Of a stretch of DNA of 64,000 nt, positions 21,186-33,742 are shown in pieces. Every line of letters starts with the position of its first letter. The first letter of the stretch is position 1. The notes beneath the pieces were generated by a model. It did no database searches and was not told the DNA's origin. It saw only the letters and a program-made list of their open reading frames with translations. Origin of the DNA: Ampelomyces quisqualis (lineage: Eukaryota; Ascomycota; Dothideomycetes; Pleosporales; Phaeosphaeriaceae); NCBI GenBank assembly GCA_018398575.1, contig JAGTXZ010000010.1, positions 1,922,001 through 1,986,000 on the forward strand. Direction: 5' to 3'. The position numbers were made by a program, and so were the translations under genes.

Positions 21186-23249
21186 TAGTTTGATACTCAA
21201 ACTTGTGATGCATGGAAGAAAGAGGAGCTGGCTTTGGTGGTGGGCCTGGCTTTGATGTTATATTGGCGCTCATGATACCTTCTCTCAATTTTCTCATGGT
21301 CACTTCTTCTGTACATGTCTTTGCAGAGTCACGATGCCTGTTTTCAGACTGTAGCTATTTGACTAGCTGTCGCAGGTCTCTGCACGATATCCCAATCCTC
21401 GATCTCTAGTCGGATGGTCCCTTAGCGTTAAACTTATGATGCATTTCCTTGCGCCAGTTAGTGAGCATCAGTCTTGACGGAATTAAAGCCTTACCTAGCA
21501 ATCGTGCTTTCTTTTGATTGCTCGTATCTCCTCTCAACGTCTCCATATGTGAGGGTACGTTGGTGAGTATAGCATATCGCCCAAGGCCATACGTGGTACA
21601 GCAGTATATTGCATATGTACCATACAAATGACATTATACAATACACGCATTCGCAATGCCCAATCAAGTAGCGGAGATGAAAGTTCCGGTTCTTCTGGCT
21701 TGGGATGATCAGCCTCTCTGGCTCAAGAGCAGACAGCTCCTCCTCGTGCTCCTCATCTAGATCTGGTAACACATTGCCAGGTCGACCGTCGACACAGCGG
21801 TTCCAAACCCCTGGCTTTCCATCGTCTCGACCATAGATTAATGTCAAACATCCCTCCCGATAATCCGAACATTCGTCAGCCATCGTCGTCGGCCTTCCTA
21901 ATCCAGCATCTGAGAGGGCATCTGAGAGGAGGGTGGTAGTGATTGCACACCCACACCTCATACGGTACCTATGCAGCCTTGCTTGTATGATTGTATCGTG
22001 GTTCAGGCTGCTTATCGCCACATCTAGACTAGTTTTGTGGACTGCGCTGCGTCGAAGCGACTGTTACATGGGGTGGATCTGACAACAGCTGGCTCGTTCT
22101 CATCGGCACTAGACGAGGCATGGTGTCCTGTCGAGCTGTTGCCGCGTTCGAGTCCTTGCATCGGCAACAAGCATCCCTTCCCTGACCACGAGGGATCTTG
22201 AGCGGTTACACTCGCGCGGGGTACGTGTATGGCCAGGACTCAGCGGTGGATCTTGAATGATCTTGATCATTCTTCGAGGTTCTGCAACCAGGAGGCGCGG
22301 CAATTGACGATGGCCGCAGCTACTATCAGGCAGTCACGTTCATCGAAGCGATGCTCTTGGTGTTATTTGCAAAGAACAGAAGGGCGACAAAGATACTCGG
22401 AAGGGTGACATTTTTTTCACCATCTACCTCCACTAACACAAAAATTGTAGATGTTATAAAACAGCCGACAAAGGGGCGATAAGGTCCTAGGATTGTATGG
22501 GCTTGGCGTAACTATCTGCTCAGACGCACGCGCCTTTCCCGCTGTGCTGCTTCGACGTTGCGACTGTCCCAATGGTGGTTGCACTCTTCACGCGCTCTGG
22601 ACAGCTCGCCCTTCCATGATCGCCACGACCTCATACTGCCTGCAATTTGGTTGAATCACTTCCGCTGCATACCCGACTCCTATCCCGCCTACTTACGGCT
22701 AGAGGCAATGGCCCTAAGCAGACTAGCCTTTGGGGCCGACGTAACGGTAGCATGGCCCTCGAGAAACACCAAGAGACCCCACCAGTGCTCGCCATGAGTC
22801 CATGACGCCCTGCGCTTGCCAGTCAGTCTCCTTTCGCGGCGGACCTGGCGCGAGTGCCACGCTGCATCTGCCTACGACCACACGCCTGCTCGGCTCATCT
22901 TCCTGCGGCGTGTCTGCACGATCTCCGCAGGCACCCTTACCTGCCCTGTCTGCCGTGCCTCAATCCTCGGCCAGTACACGCCAGTCGCCGGAGCACTTCC
23001 TGCTACGTCTTCTAGCGGATACAACGTCTTCCAAAGTTCTGACAAGCCGTACTACCATGCTTAACAGCCGTTTGCGACATTGCTTTGCTAATGCCTTCGG
23101 CCCGCTTCAAGCCTCCGTGCATTGCAATCCACAGTTTTGGAATTCCTCGTCCGTTTCTCTAACACTGATATAACTCGAGCAAACGACGTTCCCCTAAGAC
23201 CTGGGACCGCTGTCACCATTGACGACACATAACCCGTGCCCCTCTATCC
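21186..23249. other. Intergenic upstream of GlcNAc kinase gene
   Basis: 2.06 kb. A minus-strand frame (22021-21491) with a stretch starting MADECSDYREGC and acidic residues may be a small gene but has no recognisable domain. A short hairpin (GTTGCCG...CGGCAAC, about 22138-22168) is present. Otherwise nothing supported. Confidence 0.45.
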
Positions 23250-25022
23250 ATGCCCGACCTGCTCCTGAAACGCTTCAGAAGACGTCGCGTCACCATCATT
23301 CCGGATCCTGACGGCCTTGGTGACTCCGGCCACAGTTCTCCTGCCACTGCCGACCGTTGCTGGTACAAAGAGCCCATGTTAGACTTCTGGCAGGGCCTAC
23401 TTGCGGCACTAGAACGAATTGCCATGCTACCTTCCCTTCTCCAAGCCGTGCTCCCCTCGTTGTCTTCACGAAGACGCAAGCGGGATGCACTTCGAACGTA
23501 TGATCGAACCATGGACGATCTGCTGCGCGAAGTCCAGCGTCTGCTGGAAGCGCCACTTGAAGGAGCCAAGTTACAGCAAATGTCTGCAGCCTTGCAGGAA
23601 GAATTCGTCCCTAAACTCCAAGCCAGCGACATCTGCATGCTGCCTTCATACAACCACAAGCTTCCAACTGGACGCGAGAGAGGGACCTATCTTGCACTCG
23701 ACGTTGGCGGATCGACGTTCCGCATTGCACTAGTGGAATTGAACGGAAAGCAAGACGATACCAAACACATGCGCATCGTCATCATGAAGAGCCACAGTAT
23801 CAACGAAAAGGTTCGGCAACGATGCGGAACGGAATTCTTTGATTGGATAGCGGAGAAGATTGAGCAGGCGCTCGCCGATCCCCAAGTACAGAACGCCAAC
23901 GGCGCCAAAAGCTTTACAATGGGCTTAGCATGGTCCTTTCCTGTCGAGTATGTGACTTCATCCACTGCTGAAGAACCTTTGACTAACAAATCTTCCAGGC
24001 AAACATCAACTCGCAGCGCAAACTTGCTCGACATGGGCAAGGGATTCCGCGCAACGGAAGGCGTTCTCGGTCAAGACTTGAGCGAGCTGATCATGACGCC
24101 ATGCAGGAAACGGGTAGGCTTCGCCCGTCACGAAGTAGACCCAGCAGCTCACTAATACCAATACTAGAATCTACCAGTTCACTTGGACTCTATCATCAAC
24201 GATTCATCTGCGACATTACTCTCACGTGCTTACGAGGACCCATCGACGCGCTTCGCTGTCATCCTCGGTACCGGCTTCAACATCTCCGTCCACCTGCCTG
24301 TTTCTTCACTTGCCACCACCAAGTACAAGGGCTATCCCCAATCTTGGCTAGATGAGGCCTCCCATGTTCTCATCAATACGGAATGTAGCATGTTTGGGAA
24401 AAACGTTTTCCCCACCACTCGGTGGGACGACCAGCTTAACAACATGCATGTGCGACCAGACTTTCAGCCATTCGAGCATATGATCAGCGGTCGTTACCTT
24501 GGAGAGATTGTTCGGTTGATTATCGTGGAAGCTGTGCGAACAGCAGGTCTGTTCAGCGGCGAGATACCTGAGAAGCTTTCAGAGCCTTATACGTTGGATA
24601 CCGGCACCATTGCAGCCATGGAAATGGACAACTCGAAACATTACAGTAACGCAACAGCAATTTTCCAGCAGAGGCATCCACTCACGAAACAACCCACATA
24701 TAACGACGTACACTTTGTTCGTCAAGTTTCTCAACTCGTATCGCATCGAGCCGCTGCATTTCTCGCAACGGGCATTCACGCATTATGGGCGTTGCGAACC
24801 AAGTCTGAAGGCCTGAAGCCTGAGGACACCGGCCACATGAGCATTGGCTGCAACGGCTCGGTCATTGAAAAGTATCCACTCTACAGGGAATTGTGCCAGT
24901 CACACCTCGATGAGCTGGCAACTGCATCTGGGGCTGCACCAAAGTCGATATCACTCGAGATCGCTCTAGAGTCGGCCATATTCGGCGCAGCAGTAGCTGT
25001 ATGCTGTCTCGAAGGGCAGTAG
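23250..25022 (+). CDS. Hexokinase-family GlcNAc kinase candidate
   Basis: Sugar kinase of 555 aa; exons 23250-23947, 23999-24113 and 24168-25022, introns 51 bp (GACTAAC branch) and 54 bp (ACTAAT branch). Phosphate-1 loop LALDVGGSTFRIALVEL, sugar-binding MGLAWSFPVEQTS, catalytic Asp in DSIINDSSATLLS, and adenosine/Gly loop VILGTGFNIS. Ordinary glucose hexokinases read LGFTFSFP at the sugar site; the WSFPVEQTS form, the ~115-residue N-terminal extension and the genomic setting fit the GlcNAc kinase group (Candida Hxk1, Trichoderma hxk3). It would make GlcNAc-6-phosphate, the substrate of the deacetylase encoded at 33.7 kb. An apparent frame break near 24095 disappears once the second intron is removed. 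Confidence 0.85.
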
Positions 25023-26291
25023 AGTACCGCTCAAACAAACAGATTGCATTTCTTTTATCTTCGCATTTTCTTAAGCGCTTCGATTTATACCTTAACAGTG
25101 AATTTTGTACATATTCACGATGCATGTTCGCATAATTATCTTTGCTGCATCTAAAGATCAATCCGGACTTGGATTCGAGGAGCATGAAGAAACATTTCGC
25201 ATGCGGGAACTTCTGGACAAAGTTCTCCAGGGCGTTTCCATGGAAGCTTTGATCGTCCACGGACGATTGGCAGGGACAGGGTCATGAGCTTGAAATCCAC
25301 AAAATAATAAACACCATTGAATCGAATTGAATTATCTTCTGTCACGACTACACACCATGTCTCCTCTGTGCTGTCTCCTTGTGACCAGCGCCAGCGAGCA
25401 AGCCTCGTATCAACACGTGGCCCGTCACAGAGCATCACACAGCAGTAACGGTCGTCGCAGCGAGGCGTACACGGAGCCAAGCCGTCAAACGCGAAGACGC
25501 GCCGCAAGGGTACCGCGTCTAGTACTCCTACCATCTACCTTGCTGCCAGCCAACACAGCCGACGGTCACCGAGCAGACCCCGCTTACAGAGACCTCTAGC
25601 ACGACACCAGAAGCTAGCATGCATCCACACGGGATACGGGATACCTACCTACCTGCCCAGCGCCAATGTGTAGAGCCGTCGAGCTGTGCATAGAGCTGCC
25701 TAAACGACCGCAGTCTGCACGACGCGCGCTCGAAACCATACAGTCACACCGAGAGTTGCATACAGAATCGAGACACGGGTCGCATGCAGCTACAATCTAG
25801 ATACAAATGGCGTACGGCGTGCGGCGTACTAAGCACTACACATGCTACTTTGCATAGCAAAGGGAGTGGGCTACCTGCACACCAGGAATGCAAAGCAATG
25901 CAAAGCCAACACGACGGTGCATTCGGGGCAGAACACCCGCAAGGGGAAAAAGTGTGCGGTTGATTCACCGTTTCGATTCTCCCAGGAAAAAAAATAGACT
26001 TGGAACGAGAGTGGAGATGTTGTCCTTGGTGGGGGGCAATGCGAAATAGAGTTGGGAAACAGCGTTGCCTTGGACAGAGTACAGAGTACGTTGTTGTCTA
26101 CATACTACATCGGCAACAGGCCCCAACCAACCACGTGTCCAATGAAAGAGAGAAAGAGAAAAAATTAATCAAGCAATGTTGATCCCCGCGTACAGAGAAC
26201 GGAAACTGTACTACCTATAGCAGCTAGCTCATGCATTTCCCAAACAGCCCGGTTGAAGTCTCCGATGCTTGGAAGCGAAGACATTGTACGC

Positions 26292-26336
26292 CTTTTTTTT
26301 TTTTTCAAACCCTCCCCCCCTCCCCCCCTCCCCCCT
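26292..26336. repeat. Poly-T / poly-C tract
   Basis: A run of 13 T followed by C-runs broken by single T; ends directly at a TACGGAGTA (26339). Confidence 0.85.
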
Positions 26337-26572
26337 GATACGGAGTATCGGTACATGGTAGAGATAGGAAGGCGTTGGGTACGTGACCCTCGTACATGGC
26401 CACGTGGGCCCGGTACATCGTTCGACCCCACTTCCCGCGACTACCGTAGGCTAGTCCAGGTGATTGACCTGGACAGACTCGCATCTTTGACGAAATAGAC
26501 AGTACATAGCGCCGCCACCGAAAGCTCTGCTATTGTGAGTTGTTCGTGTATGCTGGGCCGGGGCCCGGGTTC

Positions 26573-26592
26573 TGTGTGTGTGTGTGTGTGTG
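26573..26592. repeat. (TG)10 microsatellite
   Basis: Ten perfect TG units. Confidence 0.95.
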
Positions 26593-27806
26593 GTGGTTGA
26601 GGTGTTTCGGCTGGACACAGGGCAGAGGTAACCGTACGTTGCATCGTTGGGGTCCATCGGCCTGATTTATTTTGCTACATGCCACAACGACGCAATGCAG
26701 AGGAGAACACGACAGGCGCCTTGGATCGGCCGGACTCAAAGCTGGGTTTGAGGATTTTATTCTTGGCAGGGCTACATGTGCTCCACTGCACAGTGGAGGT
26801 TGGTATCGTGTTGTTGTGTGCATCTTCGATGCGTGTGCGTGCCGTTGGAGGTAGGATTGGTAACAGTACATATTGTTCGCCTTGCCTGTTCGTTGGGAAA
26901 AGTCAAGGGCTGCTGACGTGCTGCTGCAACATTACCCCGCCGCTGCCGTACACTGACAGAGGGGTTGCGTTCGTATACTCAAAAGCAAATCGTACCATGA
27001 TGCACTGGAGTGTACAATATGGTATGCTGCGATCCGTCTGTATGCGCCGTCAGCAATAGGTTACTTTGTTGTCGTCTTGAGCTACTTTGTCAAACATCAG
27101 CCTGCAACAATGTGGGCTGTTTATGCAATCCACCTTCCAAAGTCGACCTTGTGCTTGACGAGTTCAATGTGACATGGGAAACTGATTAGATTGAGTATGA
27201 ACTGTGGATATAATGCTCCAGATGACGTGGCAGCCACCAACAAAGGTATAGTAATAGCGTCCGAGTAGTATAAGCCAAAACTCCGAGTTTTCAAACGGGT
27301 TTCTCCTGTCCATTCCATGACATGTATCGTGTCGTCGTAAGTCGATGTGTGTAGCCAAAGCAATTTACCTCGGAACTGACAATTCTACAGTCGATCAAGA
27401 GAAAAATGGCTTGCTCCATGCCAGTGCTAGAATCGGCATAGTCGTCAACGTTCAACCAACTCGGTTCCCTGATTGCGTCCAGTCCGCCGTCTATCATGAA
27501 GCATGCTGCTGACTAGGCTTCAAAGATCTCGTTGTGTAGATCAGAGGGCGACCTTATTGCTAAACAAACTTCCGAGATTCGGACATTCTCGATGCGTAAT
27601 GTCTTGGAGAAACGGGGCTGTCCACGCACTGCAGCCTAGGCCAATACGGAGTATTTTCATAGAAACAAGGCAATTTCCAATCATTCATGCTTGTAGACTG
27701 CATGGAGCCCAATTGGAAGCCCTAAAACGAGCCATCGCTGAGCTTCGCCCAGAGATCCTGCTCGTGATCGCAATGTGTCCAACGTTCTGCAGGTAAATAC
27801 CATAAC

Positions 27807-29489
27807 TTAGACCTCGGAGAAGTATCGCTTCGATTTACTCCTCACAGCGAGCGCCTTCGGGTCCTGCGGCAGATTGGTATGGTGAACCACATGGGGCCGG
27901 TAAACAGCATCCACTGGTGGCATCCAGTCGTCCAGACCCAGGGGGAAATACTCGTACAACAAATCCGCGCTTTCATCCGGACTGCCTGTGACGCCAATCG
28001 AGAAAGAAGGAGGCCGCAAATGATTCGCTCTCTTGCCTCTTTGATCTCCGGGTGACGCTGCCTTTTTCGGTTCGTCGTCTGTCAACGAGAGGGTGACTGG
28101 CGCAATCGAAGGTCGCTGCGGAGGCGGCACGCTTCTCGATACTTCTGGTGTGGATTGAGCATAGGGCGTTGCATGAGGTAGTTGGGATGAAGGCGGGTCT
28201 GGAGGTATGGTGGTCACGGCACCTCCGCCGGGGATTTTCCAGTCTAGAAAGTCGGGAGAGAGTGGTATGTCACTCGGATTGAAGTCGTACGGCATCGCTA
28301 TCATGTCCATCGGTCTCGAAGCTGGAGGCTGATGCGGCTGGCTCTGACTTTGATTATTGGGGTGGGTCTCGCCTGTTGGAGTCCTGCTAGGTTGCTGCGA
28401 CGGCTGTGGTTTTCGAGCAGCAGCAGCAGCACCCCCACTGATGGGCATATCTTTGCGCGACTGAAAGTTGCGTGGACTCCTGCCTCGGACGATGATGGGT
28501 CCAGAGTGGACTTCGCAGATGGGTATCTTGGCACCCGTGGCGAGGGTGGCAACCACTTTCAAGCGGACAAGAAAATGCTGCTGCAATTCTTTCCGTCGTC
28601 CATTGTTTGCTGTGGCTATTCTAAACTGCAACCTCTTCCAAGTGATGGGATAGTTGACGTATTCCGAGTCCATGTCTTGGCCTGTGGAGAGGTCCAGCGG
28701 GTACGTGGGAGGCTCCTTCTCCACCTTGTCCTCGGCAGGCGCGTTGCTGGTCACTGGCGTCTTCCACGGTACGGAGATGATCTTGACCGAGTTGCCCTCG
28801 AGGGACTCGGTGGCGGAGATGGCGAGTTCGGTGGCGAGGATGGGGATCTGGTCGCCTTGGTCCGTCATGATCAGCTGCAGCGCCCTGGGCAGCGTGACGG
28901 TGCCTGTGATCTGGAACAGGTTTCGCCGGTAGCACGTCAGCTCCGTGGGCGCGGCGGGGGCCTCGGCGGCGTTGGTCCACGGCGACTCGGCCAAGAAGAA
29001 CATGCCATGGAGCTGGGCGGCCATGGACATCTGGACTCGCTGCATGGCATAGTTGAGGATGGTGTAGGGCACGCTCGGCAGGGAGAAGCTGAGGAGCTTG
29101 TGGTTGCTGTCGATGCTGGGGCTCTCGGGGACGCCGCCGTGGTCGTGCGGGTGGACCGACTGCTCGTAGACGCTGTGGGACTCGGAGAAGGGGTCCTCGT
29201 AGGCGGTCGGGAAGCGCTTGAGCGTGGCGGGCGGCTGCTGGAGGTGGTAGGCGGAGAAGGCGTCTTCGCTGCTGCGCCGGGTTGGTGTTAGCATGGGGGC
29301 AGGACGGCAGGCGCGACTCGGTGGCTCCTACCCGGCGAAGGTCTCGACGTCGAAGGCGGAGCGCTGGTCGTAGGGGTCGAGGGGCGCCATGGGCATGGCC
29401 ATGGCCAAGTGGCCGTCGGGGCCCGTCGCCGTCGGCATGGGCATGGCGGGGGTGGCCCACGACATGGTGATGGTGTCGAAGCCGTCCAT
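27807..29489 (-). CDS. ron1: NDT80/PhoG-type transcription factor, Ron1-like regulator of GlcNAc catabolism
   Basis: 540 aa; exons 29489-29332 and 29271-27807, intron 29272-29331 (GCTAAC branch). A second acceptor 3 nt further in would drop one Ser. The NDT80/PhoG Ig-fold DNA-binding domain spans about 125-320: AQLHGMFFLAES, CYRRNLFQITG, ISATESLEGNSVKIISVPWK, the Arg-rich tip ATANNGRRKELQQHF and SGPIIVRGRSPRNFQSRKD. The N-terminus is Met/Pro-rich; the C-terminus (after ~345) is a Pro/Gln/Ser-rich disordered, probably activating, region with a short acidic-aromatic end. Ron1 is known in Trichoderma as the activator within the GlcNAc cluster, and the position here between kinase and hexosaminidase matches that. 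Long frames on the opposite strand are composition artefacts. Confidence 0.87.
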
Positions 29490-30208
29490 GGCGCGGCGGG
29501 GAGTCGGTTGGCCTCGGCGCAGCGCATGCGGCGAGCGGTGGGTGGACACGGGCGCGGTGGTGTGGACACTGGACACACACAGGCAGAGGCTGTGCGACGG
29601 CCTGTTCCTGATCACATGCAGGCGGCGGCCAAGACCCACGCAAGCAGACGAGATGCGCCGTGCGACAGAGCGACTCCTCAAGGCGAGCCCATGTCTGCGT
29701 CTGGCCTGCGAAGACTGCCACCGCGAGCCTCCGCGCCGCCGGGCCAGTCGCAGCGCCGCGGACCCACCGCCGCCCAGCCAAAAATAAGTCGCCTCAGGCC
29801 ATTCCTGACCTCTAACCCACCTCTAATCCGACGTCGTGCCATGACCGTCGCCGCGCTGCACAAGTACACATACATACAGTCCACCCCAGCCAGTGACATG
29901 CCCTGAGACAGCACCGCAGCCTTGACGGGACACTCGAAAGCATAAAACCCCATATTGTTGCTCTGCATTTGCCGTGGGATTGTCATCCATCATTACCGAG
30001 TACACAGTAGCACAAAACAACCCCCTGCTCGCGCTTCATTCAACCCCCCCCCCTCCCCCCCCACTACAACTGACATTACGCTGGTGGCATCATCGTCCAC
30101 GTCGCCGCATCGCAGCTTACTTCCTCAAAGTTGTGCATCACGTCGAACCCCATGGACGAAAAGCCGTCAAAGTTGCCATCCCCGTCCATCTGCGCTGGTC
30201 AGCATCCG
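29490..30208. other. Intergenic, ron1 promoter / nag3 3' region
   Basis: 719 bp. Contains a C-rich tract at about 30043-30062. No copy of the CCACCGTGAT word was seen here. Confidence 0.5.
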
Positions 30209-33126
30209 TCACAAGTCGCCTGCAGAAAGCCAGATACGCACATAGTCCAGCAGACAAGCATTGCACCCTTGTGCTTTGATTTGCCGCATCCCCAGAAGGA
30301 TCAAGCCCTGGAGAAGTGTCGAGTATTCGCCCACACCAGGCGAGATCACCGGCGACGAAATGCCTCCAGCCGCCTCGTTCAGATCCTTCAGCGGCGGAAT
30401 GTACTCTGATAGTCGAGAATGGTGATTGTAAAGAACCACCGTGCCTACCAAAGCACCGTCTTCCGGCCGCTTGGCTCGGATAATGCCACAGGCCGAAGGA
30501 TCGGAGAGTGCCAGCTTGTACACCTCGGCTAGCCCTTGCCGATTGCTCGTCTTGATGTGGTCCAGGATGGGCCCGGCATAGTCCCATCCGTAGACGAGGT
30601 CAAACTGTGACCCCGCGCTTGCTAAGCTCTTTGCCATGCCGTCAGGCGGTGACCATGTCTGCAGGTTGCGCGCGACCATGTTGCACACTGGACGTGAGAG
30701 TGCAGCGCCCCACCCAAGGTTGGCGAACCACGACCGTAGACGTTTTCGTTCTGATCCATGGCCCGTTGGAATCCCGAGATACATGCTGGGCAACCGTGAG
30801 CCCAACTGAAATCGTTTAATCCCTTCTTTTTGCAGCAGCGTTCTGATAGCTCGGTTATGGAGGGAATGTCCAATCGAGAGTTTCCTCCTACCTGGTTCCA
30901 CAAAGAGGGCTCCAATGACCCCAGTGCCTGTTGACTTGAAGAAGTAGGTCGAGCAGAAGCCATACAAGGCTTGCGTACTGCTGTTCCTGACAACGAAATG
31001 GCTTTCTTCCACCTCAGGATGATGCAATATGAATGAATTCGACGTGGCACTCGACAACTCCGATCGCTGGTTCGGCTGTGCACTATCAATCACTGCTGCC
31101 ACCAGCGTATCGAGCGCATTCGCATCTCTTTCTTCGTTGAATATTTCAACCAACCAATGTTGTCTCGAGGGGTGTAGTTTTTGACTCTTGCTGATCGTTC
31201 CTGGCAGCGTCCCGGTAGGTGAAAGTTCCCCATATAGCACCCTAACCAAGGAATTGAGGGCAGTTTCGGTGAAATCATAAGTGCAAATGTACGTTCCGAT
31301 CGATGTGTCCATTGCGAAATCGTATGGCGAGCTGACAGCTACCACAATCAACGGCTTTTCGCGCCGCTCACCCCCGGTGGTATACTGCATGCTACATATC
31401 ATCGAAACGTGTTTGGTGAAACCGTGCTGGTACAAGTTCCGGTTGGCGTCTGCCGTGACAACGATGATTGCGCTCGCTCGATTGATGAGGTTCTCGTGAA
31501 CAGGTCGCACACCGTTTGCAGTATAAGATGTATGCAAAACTCGGCCATTACGTTGTCGGGCCAAAGACCTTCCTAGTTCTCGGAAGACCCGTTCTCCACT
31601 CATAACCGATGCGCTTCGCTCCCAAGCCGCGGGCTCCGGGGAATGCGCATTGGCTGTAGCAACATCGGATAAGGCTCGAGACGCAGCAGAAGCAGCCAGC
31701 GGCTTCACTAGAGGCGTGAGTAGAAGTAGTTCTTCCTCGCCTTCCAGGATGTTGGTAAGGGGAAGCAGCCTATCCTTGTCTCGAACTACAGATATCGAGC
31801 TGTTGTATGCTTTTGTCGACAGCGCTGTGTGCGATGGCTGTAATGTTTCCAAGTAATCAAGTCCAGGCGGATGAAGGGCCTTTTCCCATGATGTGCATTT
31901 TGCCTTCATGGTCAAAACACGACTGAGCGAGTTGTAAATCCTCTCCTTAGAGACCATCTCGCTCTCAACACCAGTCTTGAGTCCTTTCAACCCTTCTTGC
32001 TGTAAGGAGAACGCGCGGCATAGAAGTACGACGTCACACCCAGCATTGACTGCCATGACCGTACCTCCGCCAACACCGATGTTGTGACTGAGGGCGTCCA
32101 TCTCTAGACATTCTGACACGACCACGCCATCAAATTTCAGATCTTTGCGAAGCAGCTCGTCAACAACCTGCTCTGAAAGACACGCGTGCATTGCGTTGAG
32201 TCCAGCTGATGACATGGCACATCCGCCGACCATCATCGAGTCAAGACCTTGTTCTATTGCCCTCTTGAACGGGACCAGGGCGCTAAGACTGAGCTGCTCC
32301 AAGGATTCTGTAATGATGGGCACGTCCAACGTGGAACCAAGAAACTCGAGATTGCCATACGAGGGGAAATGCTTGCCCAATGTTACCACTCCAGCTTCCT
32401 TATAACCTTGCATAAATGCACAGCCAAATGCAGACACTTCCTGAGGGTCGTCACCTGCTGTTCGCACACCTAGCGGCTGATTTCGAGCGTTTGTCAGCAC
32501 GTCGAGGCATGGCCCAAAGATCCAGTTGATACCACATGCTGCAATCTCTTGTGCTGTGGCTTTTGCGACATCGAACGCTAGGTCTGTCGAACCTGTCGCC
32601 GCCATGCCCATGTTGCTGGGATATTGACGAATATAGATCTCATCGAAAAGACTGTTCACACCACCATTCTCCTGGTCGATGCCTATGGCCAGGGGAACGG
32701 GGTGTCCTGCATCATGCGCGATCTTCTGCAGCTCATAGCAAAGCTTCGTAGTATCCTCTGCCGCTGAACATGGTCAGTCATCTCCCTATGAGACACCTCG
32801 CTATTGTGTTTGAAACTTCAAAGTCTCACACTTCAGGTTCTTTGCAGTGAGCAGTAGGTTGCCGACATGGTGTTTCTCGATGAGTTCCTTAATGTGTGGA
32901 GTGACCGAGGTTCCATCGAAGCCCATCATGAACAATTGACCCTTTGTAACACGCGATTAGCTAGCCAAATTGCGGCGCGTGTTGGAAAAGTTACCCACCA
33001 TGGCCCTACATCGTGGTAACGTTAGCCGGATCCTTGGTCACATTGCGCCTGGCGTGTATGAGAGCGGATGTTTGCTTACCTATCGAGGTCATCCCAGACG
33101 GGATCGACATGTTCCGTCTTCGCCAT
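30209..33126 (-). CDS. nag3: GH3 beta-N-acetylglucosaminidase (NagZ-like) fused to GNAT acetyltransferase, Nag3-like
   Basis: 906 aa; exons 33126-33080, 33005-32999 (7-nt microexon), 32941-32830 and 32763-30209. The microexon joins DLD-RAM-GQLFMMGFDG. Residues ~10-340 are a NagZ-type GH3 barrel: LAIGIDQENGGVN, WIFGPCLDVL, GKHFPSYG (~186), VVVSECLEMDAL (~272). A GH3 second domain (about 350-560) follows. The C-terminal third has GNAT-like features (VEESHFVVRNSS, STYFFKSTGTGVIGALFVEPGRRKLSIGHSLH, AIRTLLQKEG) followed by a second GNAT-like half. No signal peptide, so intracellular. It would release GlcNAc from imported chito-oligomers or glycans. At the acid/base loop and nucleophile it differs from bacterial NagZ (see findings). 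It shares a 616-bp divergent promoter with the deacetylase. Confidence 0.87.
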
Positions 33127-33742
33127 GATGACAATACCAGGTGCGTCGGGGTCCGGACGCGAGCTTGCGATGGGTCTCAAGGCTCCAACGTGACTTGTGG
33201 AGGCGGCGTGTTGAAGGAGCACGGTGAAGACCGCGGGTCCCCTGCTACCGTTGCATCGGAGCTGGGAGATACACGCTAGTGATGAGCCAATCGCTCCATT
33301 CTGCTTCGGTGCCGCGCCCCACCTCTATCAAAGACGTCCACCGTGATACCACTCTGATTGACATCACCATATACCCGGATCATGGGCTGTTCCATAAGCT
33401 CATGATGCCATTGCTGTGTGACATCGGTCCGAGCAAGCAGATCATGTATACCTTCATGCAGCCAATAACGGTCTACGCCTGATGGGCGTGCGCTTTCGGT
33501 AGCAATGGCACAGCAAGAATGGTAATACTACCCGCTGGATGATAGTGGTGCAGCTTTACTGCAATGGTTTTTATCGGCAAGCATTGGGTATTCATGCTCT
33601 GTTAAGAGTGCGAGGTAAGGCGCTGCGCTTTGGAAGGGGTCGAGTTTATCTCCATCGTGCGCAGCCCAGTGTCTATTGTGTCTGTTCTTCTTCATCTCTA
33701 TTACTACGAGCCCAACGACTACGTCCAATAAATGCATACACG
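33127..33742. promoter_or_regulatory. Divergent promoter of nag3 and dac1
   Basis: 616 bp between the two ATGs, no gene. Carries CCACCGTGATA (33338-33348) shared with the other divergent promoter of the cluster, plus two CCAAT boxes (33286, 33462). Coordinated control is inference. Confidence 0.55.
33338..33348 (+). promoter_or_regulatory. Candidate GlcNAc-cluster element CCACCGTGATA
   Basis: Identical to 18801-18791 (minus strand) and 10/11 with 19279-19289. Confidence 0.35.

Larger units (their letters stand above)
25023..27806. other. Intergenic between GlcNAc kinase and Ron1-like genes
   Basis: 2.78 kb without a supported gene. Holds a homopolymeric pyrimidine tract (T then C runs, 26292-26336), a (TG)10 microsatellite (26573-26592), direct ACCT repeats (25643-25655), and two TACGGAGTA words (26339, 27645). 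Confidence 0.55.

Noticed and set aside
22130..22170. GTTCGAGTCC resembling a tRNA T-loop
   Set aside because: The five T-stem bases do not pair and there is no acceptor stem; only a short hairpin remains.
24090..24155. Apparent frameshift in the hexokinase gene near 24095
   Set aside because: The alternative frame reads DAMQETG, but the conserved reading ELIMTPCRKR joined to NLPVHLDSII after removing the intron 24114-24167 keeps one frame.
28332..29781. Long frames of 319 and 386 codons overlapping ron1
   Set aside because: They are GC-driven shadows in other frames of the NDT80-type gene, rich in Arg/Pro/His or Gly/Val with no domain.
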